DNA from: Bacillota bacterium
GTDB lineage: Bacteria; Bacillota_A; Clostridia; Peptostreptococcales; Anaerovoracaceae
Length of the DNA stretch: 6,316 nt
Direction: 5' to 3'
NCBI GenBank assembly: GCA_017547345.1
Contig: JAFYPY010000111.1
Coordinates: 1 to 6,316 of the forward strand
Shown here: in pieces, positions 1 through 6,146 of the stretch
Layout: each line of letters starts with the position of its first letter
Position numbering within the stretch: the first letter of the stretch is position 1
Position numbers and translations under genes: made by a program
The notes under the pieces: generated by a model
What the model was told of the DNA's origin: nothing
What the model saw: the letters and a program-made list of their open reading frames with translations, nothing else
Database searches by the model: none

Positions 1-2004
1 ACCATTAGCATCTACATAGTATACAGTCATATCTGCATTTTCATATCCTGCAGGTACAGGAATCTTAACTTGGAACTTGCCGTTATCTAACTTTGTAACG
101 TTTTGTCCTGTAGTATTTGAATACAAGCTTAAATCATACATGTAAGCATTTTCTGCCTGTAAAGCACCCATAATTCTGTCATATTCAGTACCGCTTGTTA
201 AGACATCTGCACCGATAACAGTATCTAAAGGAATAGAACTATCTGTATTAATTTCAACTTTAGTCTTAAAATCAACAGTCTTGTAAGTTGGTGTCATCAT
301 CTGTGAACTATCCTTGACGATGATGAACTGATAATAAACAGATCCATTAATGGATACGTCAAAGATATATCCGCCTGCTGCGTTAGTTAGGTATTCGTAA
401 TCGCCACCAGCTTTGAAATTATCAATAAAACTCTGCTTATTGTCAGGAACACTCTCTAAAATAAATTGATAGTCGAATAATGTAAAGGAACAGTTGGAAT
501 GTTCATTTGTATATTCATCAATCAATAGATAATCAGGATATGCTTTATTGCTTTCTTCATTAATTAACTCCTGTAATTCTTCCATTCTAGCTTCTAGAAC
601 AGGAATCTGAGCCTCGGCCTCAGCAATCTGAGCGTCATAACCTGCAAGTGTTTCTTCTTTATATTTTTCTACTGTATAATTTGATAACTGAATATCAATG
701 ATGTCTTTGCCAAAATAATCTGTAACACGTTTTTCTGCTGCTGCGATTAATGCTTCAGGAGTATCAGCTGTATCATCAGGAACATAAATAGCATGTTCAG
801 CTCTTGCACCAAGTGCGCTTGATACATAATATACTACTCCGTCCTGCATGAATTTCGCTTCACCAATATTTTCAGTACAGAATGGGTCATCGCTTCCCGC
901 TCTTACATCTACTAGAAGAGTATAGTTATAGTTGTCAAGAATCCCCTTGAGTTCACTTGAGTAGTTTGCAAGTGTATCTCCCATTCCATCATTTTCAAAA
1001 TTGCAGTTAGCTAAGTAGTTTACAAATTCTAAATCCTTAACTATAAACCATTCTCTGTCTTTAGGGAATTTGTCAACGATTTTGTCTGTCTCTGCTTTAA
1101 TGGCAGCATCATAATTCCAAACTAAATCTACAGCATGAACTTCTTCATTATACTTACCACCGTTAATTACAACTTCTCCTTTAGAGTAATCTTTGCTGAT
1201 AGACTCTGCATATAAAGAAGCATCTATTCCTTTTTCATAGTTTTCTGCGTAGAAATAATCTAAAGGTAACCACAAATCATCTTCACTCTGCGGTGTTACA
1301 AAATCGAACACAACCTGCCCATTAGGAACTGCTTTTAGATATTCGTCTGAATATTCCTTGTCTCTTACATAATAGTATTCACTACCCTTACCGGAATACT
1401 TACCTGCAGCTGCATAGTCTTTAGTATCAACAGTAAAACGACCTGAGTTAATTGTAATGTCACCAACTGGTAAGTCTGAGGTTGCTGCAGCTTCAACTAA
1501 ATCACCATTAACTACTGCCGCATTAATAACAATGGAACAATCAGTAGAAGCAGCTAATACTGCACCTTGATTTTGAGATTCATATTTACCACCGTTAAGA
1601 GTTAATGTACATTTTTTATCATCAGAAAGATTCCAGTCTTCCACTCTGATAACCGCACCATAACTATCTGTAGACTGACTACTTAATCCTGATTCGCTAT
1701 CAGCATTTATTGTAATATTGGAATCAACAGCAAAAATAACTGGACCTTCTAAAACATTAATGCTTGCATTTTCAAGATTAAAAGTAATGTCTCTACCTTC
1801 AACCCAGAAACCAACTTCAAATCCCCACATATGAATGTCTTTTATGGTAATTTCACCGGATCCACCATAAGGAACAGCATCAATAGCCTCAGCTAATTCA
1901 TCATATGAAGAAACTGTTGTGCTAGGGGCAGCAAAAGCAATTGCCGGTATCATTGTAAATACCATAATTATTGCCAAAGCTGTAATCAATAATTTCTTAA
2001 ACAT
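1..2004 (-). CDS. Secreted/cell-surface protein with beta-rich modules and a coiled coil (3' end missing)
   Basis: The frame is open for 668 codons from ATG at 2004 to base 1, with no stop, so the C-terminus lies outside the window. A GGAGGT ribosome binding site at 2011-2016, 6 nt upstream, fixes the start. Residues 1-25 form a classic signal peptide (MFKK, hydrophobic core, cleavage near AFA|AP). Residues 30-290 are rich in short beta strands with recurring turns: LNGGKY at 136-141, INSGRF at 185-190 and INGGKY at 280-285. This resembles a right-handed beta-helix or carbohydrate-binding surface module. Residues about 445-486 form a Glu/Ala/Leu-rich coiled coil. Residues 637-668 (LDNGKFQVKIPVPAGY, then VYYVDANG) resemble an Ig-like module frequent near the C-terminus of Lachnospiraceae surface proteins. 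Five cysteines (132, 156, 334, 376, 505) are present. The cell-wall anchor, if any, is off the edge. Ligand and function are unknown; export is well supported, an adhesin or glycan-binding role is speculative. Confidence 0.85.
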   Translation of the reverse strand, partial: MFKKLLITALAIIMVFTMIPAIAFAAPSTTVSSYDELAEAIDAVPYGGSGEITIKDIHMWGFEVGFWVEGRDITFNLENASINVLEGPVIFAVDSNITINADSESGLSSQSTDSYGAVIRVEDWNLSDDKKCTLTLNGGKYESQNQGAVLAASTDCSIVINAAVVNGDLVEAAATSDLPVGDITINSGRFTVDTKDYAAAGKYSGKGSEYYYVRDKEYSDEYLKAVPNGQVVFDFVTPQSEDDLWLPLDYFYAENYEKGIDASLYAESISKDYSKGEVVINGGKYNEEVHAVDLVWNYDAAIKAETDKIVDKFPKDREWFIVKDLEFVNYLANCNFENDGMGDTLANYSSELKGILDNYNYTLLVDVRAGSDDPFCTENIGEAKFMQDGVVYYVSSALGARAEHAIYVPDDTADTPEALIAAAEKRVTDYFGKDIIDIQLSNYTVEKYKEETLAGYDAQIAEAEAQIPVLEARMEELQELINEESNKAYPDYLLIDEYTNEHSNCSFTLFDYQFILESVPDNKQSFIDNFKAGGDYEYLTNAAGGYIFDVSINGSVYYQFIIVKDSSQMMTPTYKTVDFKTKVEINTDSSIPLDTVIGADVLTSGTEYDRIMGALQAENAYMYDLSLYSNTTGQNVTKLDNGKFQVKIPVPAGYENADMTVYYVDANG

Positions 2005-2036
2005 TTTAGCACCTCCACATAGTTTGTCTATTGTGA

Positions 2037-2113
2037 ATTATTTGATTAACTGCTTTGAGTATACCCCCTCCCGATATATTTTGTCAAATTTAGTTTTTCA
2101 CCTATTATTTGAT
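2037..2113. repeat. 10-bp direct repeat flanking the surface-protein promoter
   Basis: The decamer ATTATTTGAT occurs at 2037-2046 and again at 2104-2113, 67 bp apart in the same orientation. One copy lies upstream of the -35 box of the secreted-protein promoter and the other lies in the leader. The copies could be paired regulator sites, but both are AT-rich and coincidence is possible. Confidence 0.35.
2058..2087 (-). promoter_or_regulatory. Sigma-A-type promoter of the secreted-protein gene
   Basis: Read on the minus strand, a perfect -35 TTGACA (2082-2087) and a -10 TATACT (2058-2063) are separated by 18 bp. Transcription should begin near 2051, giving a leader of roughly 45 nt before the ATG at 2004. 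The spacer half next to the -10 is the purine tract GGGAGGGGG (2064-2072), unusual in such an AT-rich intergenic region. Confidence 0.75.
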
Positions 2114-2125
2114 CTATACGAATAT

Positions 2126-2148
2126 AAAAAAGAGGCCCTAAGGCCTCT
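2126..2148 (-). terminator. Intrinsic terminator of the ABC transporter operon
   Basis: On the minus strand, a 7-bp stem AGAGGCC/GGCCTCT (arms 2142-2148 and 2131-2137) with a 4-nt loop is followed by a run of six T (2126-2131, the last sharing a base with the stem). It begins 5 nt after the permease stop codon and separates the ABC operon from the secreted-protein gene transcribed in the same direction. Confidence 0.9.
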
Positions 2149-2153
2149 AATCA

Positions 2154-2939
2154 TTAAGCTATATCTTTTTTTGTGTATTTTGCGTATCCAATTACAGTAA
2201 CAACAATACCGTAAACTAGCCCTAAAACAACTAGCATCCAGTCTAGTCCAATGTCTTCTGTTATTTGGGCACCATCTGTATAGGCAAACGGCGTGATATA
2301 TTTAAGGAATTCAGCCTCTTCAAGGATATTCTTTACTAGGTTCATGAAGTATAAAACTAGTGCAATTCCAAGGCCTAGACCAAGTCCGCCCCTTCTAATA
2401 AATGCTGAAAGTCCAAAACAGATCATTCCAATTTCAATCTGCATTATGAAGTATGCTAAGTGAAGCAACATTACTACATCCCACTCACATTCAATGTCCA
2501 TTGCTACAATAGAAGCTGCTGTACCAGCAAATACAACTAGATTTAAGATAACAATCTGCGCGATTGCCGCTCCTAGTTTTGAATTTAGCACATAAGTACG
2601 GCCAATTGGGTGAGCTAATAAGAATTCAGCAGTATGTTCCTTTTCTTCTTTGGCGATAATGCTAATTCCGGCAAGTGCTGCAAAGAATGCACCGCCAAGT
2701 CCGATAACATTACCACACTCAATACTGTAGTATCCCATAAAAGTACCGAAATTCAGCTGATCCATACCAAAAGCAGCTGTAAAACTACCCATAGACGCGA
2801 ACACGTCGCCAACTTGCTCCATTTCTGCGCTCATTTCAGGGTAAATTACTACACAAGTTACCATAAAGAAAGTGATAGCTAGTGTCCAAATTGCAACAGA
2901 AATCTTACTTTGTTTAAGTTCATGTAAAAATAATGTCAT
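2154..2939 (-). CDS. ABC-2 type transporter permease
   Basis: This 261-residue integral membrane protein is the likely channel partner of the ATPase encoded just upstream. About six hydrophobic helices can be seen, at roughly 14-33, 73-96, 122-146, 154-179, 185-204 and 234-254, which is the standard ABC-2 half-transporter topology. A charged stretch after the second helix (AKEEKEHTAEFLLAHPIGR, about 96-114) matches the cytoplasmic coupling region of this family, where such permeases carry a conserved E..TAE..L..P..R pattern. The start lies 2 nt after the ATPase stop, and its ribosome binding site (GGGAGGTGA, 2946-2954) lies inside the 3' end of the ATPase gene, so translation of the two is probably coupled. 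Two copies would pair with two ATPase subunits. The substrate cannot be read from the sequence; relatives export drugs, peptides or ions. Confidence 0.92.
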   Translation of the reverse strand: MTLFLHELKQSKISVAIWTLAITFFMVTCVVIYPEMSAEMEQVGDVFASMGSFTAAFGMDQLNFGTFMGYYSIECGNVIGLGGAFFAALAGISIIAKEEKEHTAEFLLAHPIGRTYVLNSKLGAAIAQIVILNLVVFAGTAASIVAMDIECEWDVVMLLHLAYFIMQIEIGMICFGLSAFIRRGGLGLGLGIALVLYFMNLVKNILEEAEFLKYITPFAYTDGAQITEDIGLDWMLVVLGLVYGIVVTVIGYAKYTKKDIA

Positions 2940-2941
2940 AG

Positions 2942-3844
2942 CTATTCACCTCCCTCGTAATAGTGCATAAAGATGTCCTCTAAGTCAGGTTCTGACACGT
3001 TAAGGTCTGATATATCAAATCCGCCTAAAAAGGCTACCAAATCGTTGATTTCGCCGCCATATAGGAAGTTTAGACCTGTATTTGTATCTTCTCCTTCGAC
3101 AGCACTCGACTTAATATCACGAACATCGACAAGTTTTGCCAGATCATCTACATTTACAGTTCCAGTAACGCTCACGCGCTTAGCACTAGTCTTGCCAAGG
3201 CTATCAACAGTATCGCAAGCAATGATTTTGCCCTCACGGATGATAGCAGCACGATTACAGTTCTTCTGGATTTCAGATAAGATATGTGATGAAAGGAATA
3301 CTGTAGCCCCTTCTTCGTTCTTTTCCTTCATGATTTCGAAAAACTCACGTTGCATAAGCGGATCTAACCCACTTGTCGGTTCATCAAGGATATATAGCTC
3401 AGGCTTATGCTGAAGCGCTGCCACGATAGCAACCTTCTTGCGATTACCAAAGGAAAGCTCATTAACCTTGCGATTCATATCTAGCTGAAGTCTTTCGCAA
3501 AGTTTTTTAGCCTCTTCAGCACAATCCATTTCTCTCAAATCTGCGGAAAGCTTTAAAACATCCTTTACCTTCATTCCATGGTAAAAGATAGCTTCAGATG
3601 GAAGATATCCTACCTTTGATAGGATTTCTTTCTTTTCCGCAATAATATCGTGTCCAAGGACAGTCGCAGACCCAGAATTTGGGCTAATTAATCCTAAAAT
3701 AGTTCTAATCGAAGTGCTTTTGCCAGCCCCATTTGGTCCAATAAAGCCGAAAAAGTCGCCTTTATTTACCACTAAATCTACGTCGATAATACCTCTAGCC
3801 TTGCCATAGTATTTAGTTAGTTTTTTTAATTCAATAGCGTTCAT
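2942..3844 (-). CDS. ABC transporter ATP-binding protein
   Basis: This 300-residue cytoplasmic ATPase powers the permease encoded next. The nucleotide-binding domain covers about 1-215: Walker A GPNGAGKST at 36-44, the ABC signature in the variant form LSFGNRKK at 130-137, Walker B YILDEP at 151-156 followed by TSGLD, and the H-loop histidine in SSH at 187. The Q-loop glutamine is not obvious; the region reads GYLPSEAIFYHG (79-90). Residues about 220-300 form a C-terminal extension (DUF4162-like) seen in exporter ATPases of the CcmA/BcrA/NatA kind. The ATG at 3844 follows AAGGAGG (3850-3856) with 5 nt spacing, so the start is secure. It is the first gene of a two-gene operon with a leader of about 20 nt. 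Substrate is unknown; an export role for a toxic compound or peptide is the usual inference for this family. Confidence 0.95.
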   Translation of the reverse strand: MNAIELKKLTKYYGKARGIIDVDLVVNKGDFFGFIGPNGAGKSTSIRTILGLISPNSGSATVLGHDIIAEKKEILSKVGYLPSEAIFYHGMKVKDVLKLSADLREMDCAEEAKKLCERLQLDMNRKVNELSFGNRKKVAIVAALQHKPELYILDEPTSGLDPLMQREFFEIMKEKNEEGATVFLSSHILSEIQKNCNRAAIIREGKIIACDTVDSLGKTSAKRVSVTGTVNVDDLAKLVDVRDIKSSAVEGEDTNTGLNFLYGGEINDLVAFLGGFDISDLNVSEPDLEDIFMHYYEGGE

Positions 3845-3871
3845 AAGCGCCTCCTTATAACTTATGTGTAT

Positions 3872-3902
3872 ATTATAAACGTTCTAGCGGGGGTAAAGTC
3901 AA
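3872..3902 (-). promoter_or_regulatory. Promoter of the ABC operon with a 19-bp spacer (possible MerR-type control)
   Basis: On the minus strand, -35 TTGACT (3897-3902) and a perfect -10 TATAAT (3872-3877) are separated by 19 bp instead of about 17. Such spacing is typical of promoters untwisted by MerR-family activators. The spacer region carries an imperfect dyad, ACTTT-N11-AACGT (3895-3899 and 3879-3883), roughly centred. No merR-like gene lies in this window, so the regulator is hypothetical. Confidence 0.65.
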
Positions 3903-3910
3903 TATAAATA

Positions 3911-3939
3911 TTGACCAAGATGAAGAACTTAGATAGAAT
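3911..3939 (+). promoter_or_regulatory. Sigma-A-type promoter of the acidic-tail membrane protein gene
   Basis: On the plus strand, -35 TTGACC (3911-3916) and -10 TAGAAT (3934-3939) are separated by exactly 17 bp. Transcription should start near 3946, about 23 nt before the ATG at 3969. The -35 box is 8 bp from the -35 of the divergent ABC promoter, so the two promoters stand back to back. Confidence 0.7.
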
Positions 3940-3968
3940 GGATACATACTGTTTAGGAGGCTATAATA

Positions 3969-4466
3969 ATGAACAAAGTAAAATATCCAATGAGCCTGTT
4001 TATCGTAGGCGTTATCATGAATATGGTAGTAAGACACGTAATATTATTCCTATCAGGCTTTGCTTTAATTATATTAATGGAAAAAGGTTCCTTCTTCTAT
4101 TATGTTGGTATCGTAATGATAATCTTTGACTTCTTATTATCACTTGGATTACAGATGGGTATCAGAAAAGAAGTTATGTCAGAATCCGACAACCCAGAAA
4201 TCCAGAGAATTCAGGCAGCACTTGCAAAAGGCGGTCGCTGGACTGACAATGTTAAAGATATCGTAGACGATAAGCTTGACGATTATGAAGATAAACTACA
4301 AGAATCTCGTGCGCAGAAGGAAAAGTTCAATGCAATGTTTGATGATGATTCCGCTGTGTACGATGACGATTCCGATATGTATGATGATGAAGATGATGAA
4401 CAGGTTAAAGATGAGCCTGAAGATAAGAAGGATTACCAAGATGACGAGTCTTATTCAGAAGATTAG
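3969..4466 (+). CDS. Small membrane protein with a strongly acidic C-terminal tail, function unknown
   Basis: No characterised family is recognised for this 165-residue protein. The ATG at 3969 follows AGGAGG (3955-3960) with 8 nt spacing, and a good promoter lies upstream, so it is a real gene. The N-terminal part is hydrophobic in stretches 8-21, 24-37 and 42-64, interrupted by Arg22-His23: two or three membrane helices. Positive residues at the N-terminus and after the last helix (GIRKE, 64-68) suggest the roughly 100-residue tail is cytoplasmic. Residues about 88-120 are mixed-charge and helical. Residues 125-165 are extraordinarily acidic: 23 of 41 are Asp or Glu, including the heptads DDDSAVY and DDDSDMY. 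The tail is probably disordered and may bind cations or basic partners (inference). It is divergent from the ABC operon and ends at the hairpin 35 nt downstream. Confidence 0.85.
   Translation: MNKVKYPMSLFIVGVIMNMVVRHVILFLSGFALIILMEKGSFFYYVGIVMIIFDFLLSLGLQMGIRKEVMSESDNPEIQRIQAALAKGGRWTDNVKDIVDDKLDDYEDKLQESRAQKEKFNAMFDDDSAVYDDDSDMYDDEDDEQVKDEPEDKKDYQDDESYSED
4341..4403 (+). repeat. Imperfect 21-bp tandem repeat encoding acidic heptads
   Basis: Two adjacent 21-bp units (4341-4361 and 4362-4382) match at 17 of 21 positions and encode DDDSAVY and DDDSDMY. A degenerate third unit (4383-4403) encodes DDEDDEQ. The unit length is a multiple of three, so copy changes would keep the frame and alter only the length of the acidic tail. 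Confidence 0.6.
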
Positions 4467-4500
4467 TCCCTACATATATTAACCTGAATTTTGGAATAAT

Positions 4501-4525
4501 AAAACCCCTGCGTCGCAGGGGTTTT
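4501..4525. terminator. Bidirectional intrinsic terminator between convergent genes
   Basis: AAAACCCCTGCG (4501-4512) and CGCAGGGGTTTT (4514-4525) are perfect inverted repeats around a single T; in practice the innermost bases form the loop. Read on the plus strand the hairpin is followed by TTTT, and read on the minus strand by TTTTATTATT. It sits between the acidic-tail gene ending at 4466 and the DUF1653 gene ending at 4541, so it can stop transcription from both sides. Confidence 0.92.
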
Positions 4526-4540
4526 GCTATGGAAAGTCCT

Positions 4541-4786
4541 TTATCCTCTCATACTCTTTATTTCTTGCAGCTGAAAGCGGTATTTTTGCTCTACTTCAGG
4601 GTATTTTTCGTGGTCAACTTCTTCCAAAAACATCTCAAGTGGGCGAACCCAAAGACTGCAATCTTCGTACAGCTTACGATAGATTACATACTCTTCTCCT
4701 GTCTCAGAGTGTTTTGCAGTATCTACTAATAAATAATAATCACCTTTAAAGTGGCGATATATTCCATTTATCTTAATCTGATTCAT
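4541..4786 (-). CDS. DUF1653 domain-containing protein
   Basis: This 81-residue, probably cytoplasmic protein is nearly all one DUF1653 domain. The family hallmarks are visible in order: [13 protein letters not shown] (8-20), [17 protein letters not shown] (24-40) and [13 protein letters not shown] (45-57). The compact, all-beta domain with conserved His, Tyr, Arg and Trp has no assigned biochemical activity. The C-terminal 20 residues or so look like a short charged helix. The ATG at 4786 comes 1 nt after the stop codon of the M20 peptidase gene, so translation is likely coupled; a GAGGAG stretch lies inside the end of that gene but at longer than ideal spacing. It is the last gene of the minus-strand unit before the hairpin at 4501-4525. 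Confidence 0.9.
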   Translation of the reverse strand: MNQIKINGIYRHFKGDYYLLVDTAKHSETGEEYVIYRKLYEDCSLWVRPLEMFLEEVDHEKYPEVEQKYRFQLQEIKSMRG

Positions 4787-4787
4787 A

Positions 4788-6119
4788 TTATCTCAAACTC
4801 TCCTCTTCAAGCGCTATCCCCGCAATTGACAATGCGAATATCTTCGTGCTATCCATCATACTCTTAATATCAATGTATTCGTTTGCTTCGTGGCAAGTAT
4901 CCTCTTCTCCAGGGAACAGTGGTCCCCAAGATACAACATTTGGCATCGCCTTGGCGTAAGATCCACCATAAGCTAATGTAAACTCGTTCTTCAGACCAGA
5001 AACTTCTTCGTAAGATTCTGCAAGTACATTTAGGAAAGGTCTTTCCTTGCTCACGAAGACCGCAGGCATGGAATCATAGAACTTGATAACTCCATCGTGT
5101 TTGTCAGCAAAACCCTTAATTCCGGCATATATTTCCTCTTCTCTTGCGCCATATGGAAAACGATTATTGATATTAACAGTAGCAACGCCGTCTTTTGCAT
5201 TGAATATCGTAGGCGAAAAAGCGTTTCTATGAACAAATTCACCTTCATAGTATTCACTCTCACTACATAAACCAATGGCTGTTCCGTTAACATCTCTAAA
5301 TGCATCCGTTACAGCTTCGATTAAATTCATCAGCTTATTTGAAGAGACCCCCTTTTCCTTAAGCATGTCACAAAGGATAAATAGAGCGTTTTCTCCTATT
5401 TCTGGCTGGCAAGAATGAACTGATTTGCCTACTGCAGTGACCATTTCCTCATTGGAAAGAGTTGCCACAGCTTTTCCGGGAACTGAATTCATGGCAACGC
5501 CGCAGTCAACAGCTGTAACATATAGGCCATCGCAAATAGAGTCTTTTACATCGAAATCGATTGTAAAGTCAGCAACACCCTTTTCTACGTTACAAATAGG
5601 ATATTCTCCATCTGGCGAAAAACCATAGTCAGGAAGTTTGTAGTTAGCTACATAAGCGTCCATGTCGGTCCATTCAACCTCTTCCTGAGTACCTATAATT
5701 AACTGGACTTTTTTCTTCAACGGCACGCCAAACTCTAATGCCGCCTTCATGGCATAAAGGCTCGCTATAATCATTCCCTTGTCATCAATAGTGCCGCGGC
5801 CATAGACTCTGCCGTCTTTTATAACCGCCTCGAAGGGATCAGTCTCCCACTCATCTAAATCACCTGCTGGTACAACATCAACATGAGATAAGATTCCTAG
5901 AGTTTCCTCTCCTTCTCCAATCTCGATAACGCCAACTTGACCATCTAGACAATTTTCGACGCGAAAGCCCATTTCAGCACCTAGTTTTAAGGCAAATTCT
6001 AGAGCTTCTGTTACTTTTTCTTTATCACTAGAAATGCTTGGAATGGCGACAAAGTCAGCCAAATCCTTTAGCATTTCATCTTTGTGGTTGTCTATGTATT
6101 GTAATAAATAATTCTTCAT
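4788..6119 (-). CDS. M20 family metallodipeptidase (PepV/Sapep type)
   Basis: This 443-residue cytoplasmic metallopeptidase likely releases amino acids from dipeptides with two divalent metal ions. The expected metal and catalytic residues are present: His79 in [10 protein letters not shown], bridging Asp112 in GTIDDKG, Glu146-Glu147 in GTQEEVEW, Asp170 in SPDGEYP and His410 in DTCHEANEY. The lid domain (about 185-300) contains the [15 protein letters not shown] pattern with His235, and NSVPG at 211-215; Arg320 in NNRFP fits the family's substrate-binding Arg. The domain order (catalytic, lid, catalytic) and length agree with PepV or Sapep proteins, which are slightly longer (around 470 residues). 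No clear Shine-Dalgarno sequence precedes the ATG at 6119, but residues 1-16 align with the family's usual N-terminus. It lies 27 nt after the CPBP gene and 1 nt before the DUF1653 gene, all co-directional. Exact substrate range is not readable; beta-Ala dipeptides or general dipeptides are possible. Confidence 0.93.
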   Translation of the reverse strand: MKNYLLQYIDNHKDEMLKDLADFVAIPSISSDKEKVTEALEFALKLGAEMGFRVENCLDGQVGVIEIGEGEETLGILSHVDVVPAGDLDEWETDPFEAVIKDGRVYGRGTIDDKGMIIASLYAMKAALEFGVPLKKKVQLIIGTQEEVEWTDMDAYVANYKLPDYGFSPDGEYPICNVEKGVADFTIDFDVKDSICDGLYVTAVDCGVAMNSVPGKAVATLSNEEMVTAVGKSVHSCQPEIGENALFILCDMLKEKGVSSNKLMNLIEAVTDAFRDVNGTAIGLCSESEYYEGEFVHRNAFSPTIFNAKDGVATVNINNRFPYGAREEEIYAGIKGFADKHDGVIKFYDSMPAVFVSKERPFLNVLAESYEEVSGLKNEFTLAYGGSYAKAMPNVVSWGPLFPGEEDTCHEANEYIDIKSMMDSTKIFALSIAGIALEEESLR

Positions 6120-6146
6120 GCAGATAGGATAACATTTACTAATATA

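Noticed and set aside
2040..2125. Possible riboswitch or attenuator in the leader of the secreted-protein gene
   Set aside because: The leader is only about 45 nt and I found no stable hairpin or recognisable aptamer core.
1919..2200. Plus-strand reading frame of 93 codons
   Set aside because: It runs antisense through the signal peptide, promoter and ABC terminator of real minus-strand units and has no convincing ribosome binding site.
2634..3413. Two plus-strand reading frames (2634-2882 and 2973-3413)
   Set aside because: They are antisense to the ABC permease and ATPase, whose motifs are clear, and their translations show no domain character.
3911..4129. Plus-strand frame of 72 codons beginning in the divergent promoter
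   Set aside because: Its start coincides with the -35 box and it overlaps the better supported frame at 3969, which has AGGAGG and membrane helices.
4276..4482. Plus-strand frame rich in Met and Lys
   Set aside because: It is the shifted frame of the acidic GAT/GAA repeats; its composition is a by-product of the Asp/Glu codons.
4529..4729. Plus-strand hydrophobic frame of 66 codons
   Set aside because: It is antisense to the well-recognised DUF1653 gene and starts right after the terminator without a ribosome binding site.
5051..5628. Frames inside the dipeptidase gene (5051-5305 minus, 5425-5628 plus)
   Set aside because: They overlap an M20 gene whose metal ligands and length are intact, and show no recognisable motif.
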